DNA of 34,050 nt from Thermoplasmatales archaeon UBA509 (GTDB lineage Archaea; Thermoplasmatota; Thermoplasmata; Thermoplasmatales; Thermoplasmataceae), in contig DAJC01000055.1 of assembly GCA_002498845.1 (NCBI GenBank), positions 1 to 34,050 on the forward strand. The letters run 5' to 3'. The notes under the pieces are model-generated. The model did no database searches. It was not told where the DNA came from and saw only the letters and a list, made by a program, of their open reading frames with translations. Every line of letters starts with the position of its first letter. The stretch's first letter is position 1. Shown in pieces: positions 30,421 through 34,050 of the stretch. The translations under genes and the position numbers were made by a program.

Positions 30421-30818
30421 AGATCGTTCTCAAGGCCGGTGACATCCTTCTCTGCATCGATAAATGTGAAGAAAAGATACCCGACCATGATGGCTACAAG
30501 AATGCCCACAACGAACATGGTTGGAGCCCATACCCCGTACCCTGCCATGGAGAAGCCAAATGACTGAAACATCATTACAACAGACTGGCCGAAACCGGAC
30601 ATCATCTCGTTGAATAAGCTGCCAAACCCTGAGGCTATGGACTTGAAGAGACCCAGGACTACGCTCCAGAGACCCGAGAATATTGTCGAACCTATGGATG
30701 AAGAGGAGGACACTGCCATTGGGATAATCAGGAGCGCCGGCAATATGCCTGCCCTGATCTTCTTCGCCTTTTCAATCAGTCTCTCTGCAAATTTCCTGAG
30801 GTTTGTTATACCTATCAT
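30417..30818 (-). CDS. Small hydrophobic protein 1 of a tandem trio
   Basis: Encodes 133 aa. A basic N-terminal helix ('LRKFAERLIEKAKKIRAG') is followed by a Ser-rich hydrophobic region (~25-60), an amphipathic helix ('LFNEMMSGFGQSVVMMFQSFGF'), the GYGVWAP turn and a last helix ending 'FFTFIDAEKDVTGLENDL'. Its C-terminal ~40 residues are clearly paralogous to the 90-aa gene that follows. Overlaps the 401-aa gene by 4 nt upstream and the 90-aa gene by 4 nt downstream. Likely membrane structural or pore protein. Confidence 0.65.
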   Translation of the reverse strand: MIGITNLRKFAERLIEKAKKIRAGILPALLIIPMAVSSSSSIGSTIFSGLWSVVLGLFKSIASGFGSLFNEMMSGFGQSVVMMFQSFGFSMAGYGVWAPTMFVVGILVAIMVGYLFFTFIDAEKDVTGLENDL

Positions 30819-32020
30819 GCCTCCTTCCCTCCTTTCATGGGACGTGATCCAAACGCATGGAGGTCGATGTCATAGACGGATATCTCCATGAATGCACCGG
30901 CAAAGAGCAGCACTGCTCCGATCAGGTAGGCAACCTGCATGACGGAATATGGACCAAATACAGTTACAAGGCCGTTGTTGCCGAGAGCCTGTATTGATAT
31001 GCTCATGGATGTCACATTCGCAGAGACCTCCATCGTAACCCTGGAAGACTGGTTTCCTGTAAGCAATGCAGGTGAAACTGGTATTTTTACTGTAGATCCA
31101 TTAAGTTCAGACACAGATGCTATTGGGACAAAATTAGTCGAATTTATCCCGGCTCCCATGGTCACATTCATATTCCCGGAATCGGATGTGCTGAGAACTA
31201 TTTGCGATACAGCGAAGTTGTTCAGTTCTCCCAGGGTGAGATTTGTCTCCAGATATACTGTGTGAGAGTATGTGGTTGTGTTGTTTGTCACGGTTGACGG
31301 AAAATCAAAGGTTGTGGTTCCATTAACCTGGCCAAATGGAACAGGCCCTGAATCCCCAGTGATGTATACTGTGGAACTCTCCGGCACAAGGACATGTGAG
31401 CTGTCATGGCCGGAAACGAAGAGACCGCCAATGCCTGCACCTATTGGCACTATGAGCATTGCAACGATGAATATGATCAGGAGAGCGAGAATGCCTCTGG
31501 CACCCTTGGAAGTTCCCGTCTCAGACTTAGTGAGTTTCTGTATCCCGCTTCCCTCCTGCCCCCTGAACCCATGGCTGTGCGACCATGCTGCATTCCAGGT
31601 TACCGCAAGGCCCGCAGCAAGGACAGCAACAAGGAAGATCAGGGCGTCCGGATTACCAGAGAAAGCAGGGTTGATGACGTACTTTCCAAAATTGAACATG
31701 AATCCGAGAAGGCCTCCGATAAATGCGCCAATGATGAATGCAGGTATGATTCTCACGAGGAGGTCTTCTATTCCCCTCCCTGGAGGTGTATAGAACTCAA
31801 CTATTGCCCATACGATTGCACCCATAAGCACGGCAGGGGCAACTATTCCCTGCGTGAGAACAACAGTATGGTTCAAAAGTACGAATTGCGGCTTGCTGAG
31901 AAGTGATACCAGGAGCAGAAATGTCCCAAACAGGGCTACAATAACCGCCCCTATGGACCAGTTGGGATTATTCCACCTCTTTCTTGATCCTTTCTTATTG
32001 ACTTTTTTCGTGGTTTCCAT
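30815..32020 (-). CDS. Polytopic membrane protein with glycosylated ectodomain, first gene of the element operon
   Basis: Encodes 401 aa. After a basic start (METTKKVNKKGSRKRW) come about five membrane helices (~22-42, ~55-75, ~88-112, ~128-148, ~178-202). A ~160-residue ectodomain (~205-360) follows with at least eight N-x-S/T sites (NGT, NNT, NLT, NVT, NST, NGS, NQS...), then a last helix (~364-385) and a short basic tail. No transporter signature is seen. It starts the long minus-strand transcript; two TATA-like strings lie 22-65 nt upstream. As the leading gene before three small hydrophobic proteins and the PKD fibre, it may be the base of a surface or particle structure. Confidence 0.68.
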   Translation of the reverse strand: METTKKVNKKGSRKRWNNPNWSIGAVIVALFGTFLLLVSLLSKPQFVLLNHTVVLTQGIVAPAVLMGAIVWAIVEFYTPPGRGIEDLLVRIIPAFIIGAFIGGLLGFMFNFGKYVINPAFSGNPDALIFLVAVLAAGLAVTWNAAWSHSHGFRGQEGSGIQKLTKSETGTSKGARGILALLIIFIVAMLIVPIGAGIGGLFVSGHDSSHVLVPESSTVYITGDSGPVPFGQVNGTTTFDFPSTVTNNTTTYSHTVYLETNLTLGELNNFAVSQIVLSTSDSGNMNVTMGAGINSTNFVPIASVSELNGSTVKIPVSPALLTGNQSSRVTMEVSANVTSMSISIQALGNNGLVTVFGPYSVMQVAYLIGAVLLFAGAFMEISVYDIDLHAFGSRPMKGGKEA

Positions 32021-32041
32021 TTACATGTTTGATCACGGAGT

Positions 32042-32086
32042 GGGATATATTCAGGTACTGTGCTTCAGGCAAGCTGAATATAAACT
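32042..32086 (-). promoter_or_regulatory. Promoter candidates of the long element operon
   Basis: Read on the minus strand, AGTTTATATTC (32086-32076) and GAATATATCCC (32052-32042) are both TATA-like. The nearer one fits a near-leaderless start at 32020, the farther one a leader of about 30 nt. A short direct repeat TTCAGG(T/C)A lies between them. No purine-rich ribosome binding site precedes the ATG at 32020, while genes deeper in the operon do have GGAGG. Confidence 0.4.
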
Positions 32087-32445
32087 AAGCCTGTGTGGCA
32101 TGGGGCTAAAAGCATTTCCTTGAAATTTTATGCACGAAAACGTTAACCTTAGAGGGGGAAGAGGTGGGATGCCTTTGTCCCTTCTATGCGTTCTTTAAGC
32201 CCGGTCTGTAACGAAAACAAGCAAGCAATGATTATTTTATCAAGAGACCATGAAAACATCCTTATTTATTTTTTAAACGAATTGTAAATAAAATACTTCA
32301 CATGCGTTTTAAATTTAGTTAATATGTCCGTGGGTATAGGAATCGGGAGAAATCTGCTGAAATACTGGGTCCCTTTCGGGGTCCGATATCGGGAGCTATC
32401 GGGAATTCCCTTGCTTCAGGTTCTTAATCGAATTCGGGGTAACCT
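32087..32445. other. Intergenic region between the two element operons
   Basis: About 360 nt without a gene, the largest non-coding gap of the element. From the high to the low side it holds the end of the upstream operon, GGGAATTCCC (32401-32410), the ATCGGGA repeats (32342-32404), the direct repeat GGGTCC around CTTTCG (32368-32385), then an AT-rich run at about 32250-32325 (TTATTTATTTTTTAAACG and TTTTAAATTTAG). Palindrome plus short direct repeats plus AT-rich stretch is what origins and control regions often look like. No start of replication can be shown from sequence alone. Confidence 0.35.
32342..32410. repeat. ATCGGGA direct repeats and GGGAATTCCC palindrome
   Basis: ATCGGGA occurs at 32342-32348, 32388-32394 and 32398-32404; the last two start exactly 10 bp apart, one helical turn. 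The third runs into the perfect palindrome GGGAATTCCC (32401-32410). Such phased short repeats suggest binding of a repressor or replication initiator. The winged-helix protein encoded at 32446-32688, just next to the site, is the obvious candidate to bind here. Confidence 0.45.
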
Positions 32446-32688
32446 TCAGTTTAAAAGAAAGTATTCATAGAGACGGGCATTTCTTCGTTTTCTCCCTATC
32501 TTGCCCAGTATCCGGAGATAATCAAGTTTCCGCAATATCTTCATGTATGGGACTTCTGCCCCGAGCCTGAATCTGATTATTGATGTGAGTTGATAGACAG
32601 AACAAGGAGATCTGGACAGGGCATCCAGTATGACGCTGTCAATCTCGTCATAGCTGACCTGAAGTACAATCTCCTCCTGCTTCATCAC
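32446..32688 (-). CDS. Small winged-helix DNA-binding protein
   Basis: Encodes 80 aa. Pattern 'YDEIDSVILDALSRSPCSVYQLTSIIRFRL' (helices 1-2), 'PYMKILRKLDYLRILGKIGRKRRNARLYEYFLL' (recognition helix, then a basic wing). That is a minimal winged helix with little else, as in virus and plasmid regulators. It overlaps the Hjc-like gene by 4 nt and is the last gene of the upstream operon, next to the repeat-rich intergenic region. It may repress its own operon or switch on the long operon downstream. Target unproven; Met1 or Met2 may be the start. Confidence 0.7.
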   Translation of the reverse strand: MMKQEEIVLQVSYDEIDSVILDALSRSPCSVYQLTSIIRFRLGAEVPYMKILRKLDYLRILGKIGRKRRNARLYEYFLLN

Positions 32689-33083
32689 TTCACTTCGCTC
32701 CTCACGGCAAGGACCTTCTGTTCATGGATGAGTATTTCAAAAAGTTTGCTGATTTCCTTGCCTTCATTCATCCTCAGCGGTATTAGGATATCCGGGAAGT
32801 GAAAATATCTCCATTCCTTCCTTGCAAACCTGACAACATAATAGATCTCCAGCCAGGGAAATCTTTCTCTCTTCTCCTTGAGGGCATTCCATTGGGATTC
32901 TCCTTTCCCTGAATGCGAACGGAAACTGTAGGATTTCTCCTTTGGGTCCTTTATTTCTATTATCACGTTTGGAGGTATGATGATGTCCCCAGGCCTTGAT
33001 GGAGACCCATGTTCGCATTCTATATTGTTGGATAAGAGCATCTTCAGGAATATGCCTTCAGCTGCTGAGCCTTTCGATTTCAT
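32685..33083 (-). CDS. hjc: Hjc-type Holliday junction resolvase
   Basis: Encodes 132 aa, the usual size. The four catalytic residues of archaeal Hjc are all at their expected places: Glu9 in 'KGSAAEGIF', Asp33 in 'RPGDIIIPP', then Glu43 and Lys45 in 'VIIEIKDPK'. 'SGKGESQWNALKEK' and 'WLEIYYVVRFARKEWRYFHF' follow as the usual helix and closing strands. Hjc cuts four-way DNA junctions as a dimer, in recombination or to resolve replication products. Viruses of archaea often carry their own copy. It overlaps both neighbours by 4 nt. The symbol is by family; this copy is likely the element's, not the cell's housekeeping one. Confidence 0.8.
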   Translation of the reverse strand: MKSKGSAAEGIFLKMLLSNNIECEHGSPSRPGDIIIPPNVIIEIKDPKEKSYSFRSHSGKGESQWNALKEKRERFPWLEIYYVVRFARKEWRYFHFPDILIPLRMNEGKEISKLFEILIHEQKVLAVRSEVK

Positions 33084-33304
33084 TCAATGCCTCCTGCCAG
33101 TGAAAAGAGTAATATCTCGTCCTCAGTCAGTGGAGGCATGACCTCTATGACTTCCTCTATCTTCCAGGTTCCTGGATCATGGTTGCAGGATGGGCATTCA
33201 GGCCTGTAATTAAGATAAAAATCCTTTTCAGCGTCATATCCAAGTGAACAGTTCTTAGTCCAGGTCCAGCCACAATCAAGACAGGTAACCTTCGCAAGTG
33301 TCAT
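33080..33304 (-). CDS. Small zinc-ribbon protein
   Basis: Encodes 74 aa. One zinc ribbon: 'CLDCGWTWTKNC' (Cys8, Cys11, with Cys19 spare) and 'CPSCNHDPG' (~37-40). The rest is an acidic tail ('EEVIEVMPPLTEDEILLFSLAGGIE'). The first knuckle, CxxCG(W/Y)xW, has the same form as the two ribbons of the element's ATPase. Overlaps the next gene upstream and the Hjc-like gene by 4 nt each. Perhaps an adaptor or transcription-related factor; no exact family. Confidence 0.65.
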   Translation of the reverse strand: MTLAKVTCLDCGWTWTKNCSLGYDAEKDFYLNYRPECPSCNHDPGTWKIEEVIEVMPPLTEDEILLFSLAGGIE

Positions 33305-33678
33305 TTCTCTGTTGCCTCCATCGCCGTTAGAATTTGCTGCCCTTTCCTGTGCTTTGAGAATTTGAGTATCAGTACCATATCATGCTTCATGAGTCGCTTT
33401 ATCCATGTATCCTGAATCTGACCATCTAGAGTCACATCCTTTCTTAGCAACTCCTGGCTTATATCTCTGGGGTCAATTGTAACAACATCTTCCAGGAAGG
33501 CGTGGCATAATACATATTCAGGCCTGAATGGATAGGATCCCCCGGCCTTCCATATCTGGAATTCTTCACTTACCAGGTTCCGGTAATATCTTTCCTTATC
33601 TGCTTTCCAGGGTCTGATTGTCGCAAATTCCGGTTCATAGAGTTTGTCCCAGAGGTGGGAGAATTTAATCCTGTTCAC
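33301..33678 (-). CDS. Possible ASCH/PUA-like domain protein
   Basis: Encodes 125 aa. The start 'RIKFSHLWDKLYEPEFATIRPWKADKERYY' resembles the ASCH pattern in which a short strand is followed by ...(F/I)xTIR... and a pocket. 'EFQIWKAGGSYPFRPEYVLCHAFLEDVVTID' would be the central barrel. ASCH proteins bind RNA or modified bases, and some are deaminases/hydrolases of modified cytidine. The match is by pattern only and could be chance. Overlaps both neighbours by 4 nt. Confidence 0.5.
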   Translation of the reverse strand: MNRIKFSHLWDKLYEPEFATIRPWKADKERYYRNLVSEEFQIWKAGGSYPFRPEYVLCHAFLEDVVTIDPRDISQELLRKDVTLDGQIQDTWIKRLMKHDMVLILKFSKHRKGQQILTAMEATEK

Positions 33679-33974
33679 TGAATCGCCTCCTTTCCTATGC
33701 TCTCCCTATAAACTTCGCAAAACCTGTTTTCCTGGTCAGGTATCCCATCAATGAGATGGGCCATCGCCTTTATGGTATCGCTGAGTTCAGTATCTCCTGT
33801 CCATGTCGTGCCATCTGGCTCGGGTTCCCAGTTCATCTGTATTAGAGTGCCTTCAGGCTTGCCATTCATGGTGATTACTACTCCAGCTTCCTCTAATTTT
33901 TCAACGGTTCGTGGTGGCATTTCCACCAACCGACCATTGCGTATAAACAGAAAATGCACACAGAATACCTTCAT
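33675..33974 (-). CDS. Small protein of unknown function
   Basis: Encodes 99 aa beginning MKVFCVHFLFIRNGRLVEMP. A small beta-rich fold is likely in the first 60 residues, then an acidic, helical end ('TELSDTIKAMAHLIDGIPDQENRFCEVYRESIG'). No conserved motif recognised. The start overlaps the stop of the partial gene upstream as ATGA, and its end overlaps the ASCH-like gene by 4 nt, so it belongs to the same operon. Confidence 0.58.
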   Translation of the reverse strand: MKVFCVHFLFIRNGRLVEMPPRTVEKLEEAGVVITMNGKPEGTLIQMNWEPEPDGTTWTGDTELSDTIKAMAHLIDGIPDQENRFCEVYRESIGKEAIQ

Positions 33975-34050
33975 TTCAGGGCCTCCTCAAAATCATTCAA
34001 ATCGATGAATCTCCTGCCGTCTATCTCCGTGTATTGGGGAAAGATACGAA
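33971..34050 (-). CDS. C-terminal end of a gene running off the window
   Basis: The last 25 codons are visible, reading '...RIFPQYTEIDGRRFIDLNDFEEALK' and a TGA at 33971-33973. The stop overlaps the next start as ATGA, so it belongs to the same operon. Too little is present to name the product. Confidence 0.5.
   Translation of the reverse strand, partial: RIFPQYTEIDGRRFIDLNDFEEALK

Noticed and set aside
1..34050. CRISPR arrays, rRNA or tRNA genes, and transposase genes
   Set aside because: No regularly spaced repeats, no cloverleaf, and no transposase motif (DDE, Y1 HUH or serine) was seen on either strand.

Overview
The window looks archaeal, most likely from the Thermoplasmata (Thermoplasmatales-like). 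Several genes have a TATA-like box about 25-30 nt upstream of the start codon, so leaderless transcripts are likely. Gene starts and stops often overlap as ATGA. There are ribbon-helix-helix and winged-helix regulators, zinc-ribbon proteins, a PKD-repeat surface protein, a SpoIIM/DUF95-type membrane protein, an archaeal-style tyrosine integrase and an Hjc-type Holliday junction resolvase. The taxon is inferred from style; I ran no search.

Left arm (1-5.6 kb): a winged-helix regulator behind two palindromic operators; a membrane-anchored unknown; a three-gene minus-strand operon (zinc-ribbon protein, YwgA/SocA-like protein, 380-aa unknown); a membrane family-2 glycosyltransferase; and two divergent small RHH proteins.

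Defence island (5.6-17.7 kb), more AT-rich by eye. It starts with a plus-strand operon: HEPN/DUF4145-like protein, a 34-aa protein, a ParB/Srx-like protein and a D12-class adenine methylase. Next come a 944-aa type IIG-like restriction-methylase, a SpoIIM-like membrane protein plus tyrosine integrase, a GmrSD-like type IV restriction enzyme (DUF262 + HNH), and an Mrr-like nuclease broken at an A9 tract. The island carries broken genes (a frameshifted 'GTLYVQK' small protein and an AbrB-like remnant). Two 52-nt related promoter-like repeats bracket the integrase pair.

Mobile-element arm (18.0-34 kb), all minus strand. An apparent transcript of 16 confident genes runs from 32.0 kb to 18.1 kb with overlapping or nearly touching genes. 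In transcription order: a 401-aa polytopic glycoprotein-like protein, three small hydrophobic proteins, a 1579-aa PKD protein, a 42-aa protamine-like basic protein, three proteins sharing an N-terminal 'FRT..GR.YP' tag, several membrane or secreted proteins, a P-loop ATPase with two identical-spacing zinc ribbons, and an ArdC-type anti-restriction protein. Upstream, behind a 425-nt intergenic region with short repeats and palindromes, is a second minus-strand operon (unknown, unknown, ASCH-like, zinc ribbon, Hjc resolvase, winged helix) that runs off the window.

My reading is that 18-34 kb belongs to an undescribed integrated archaeal virus, or a conjugative/virus-like plasmid. It would have a membrane-based particle or channel, a long PKD spike and a packaging/translocation ATPase, lying beside a host-type defence island against which its ArdC could act. 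No capsid, portal or relaxase family was recognised, so virus versus plasmid is not settled.
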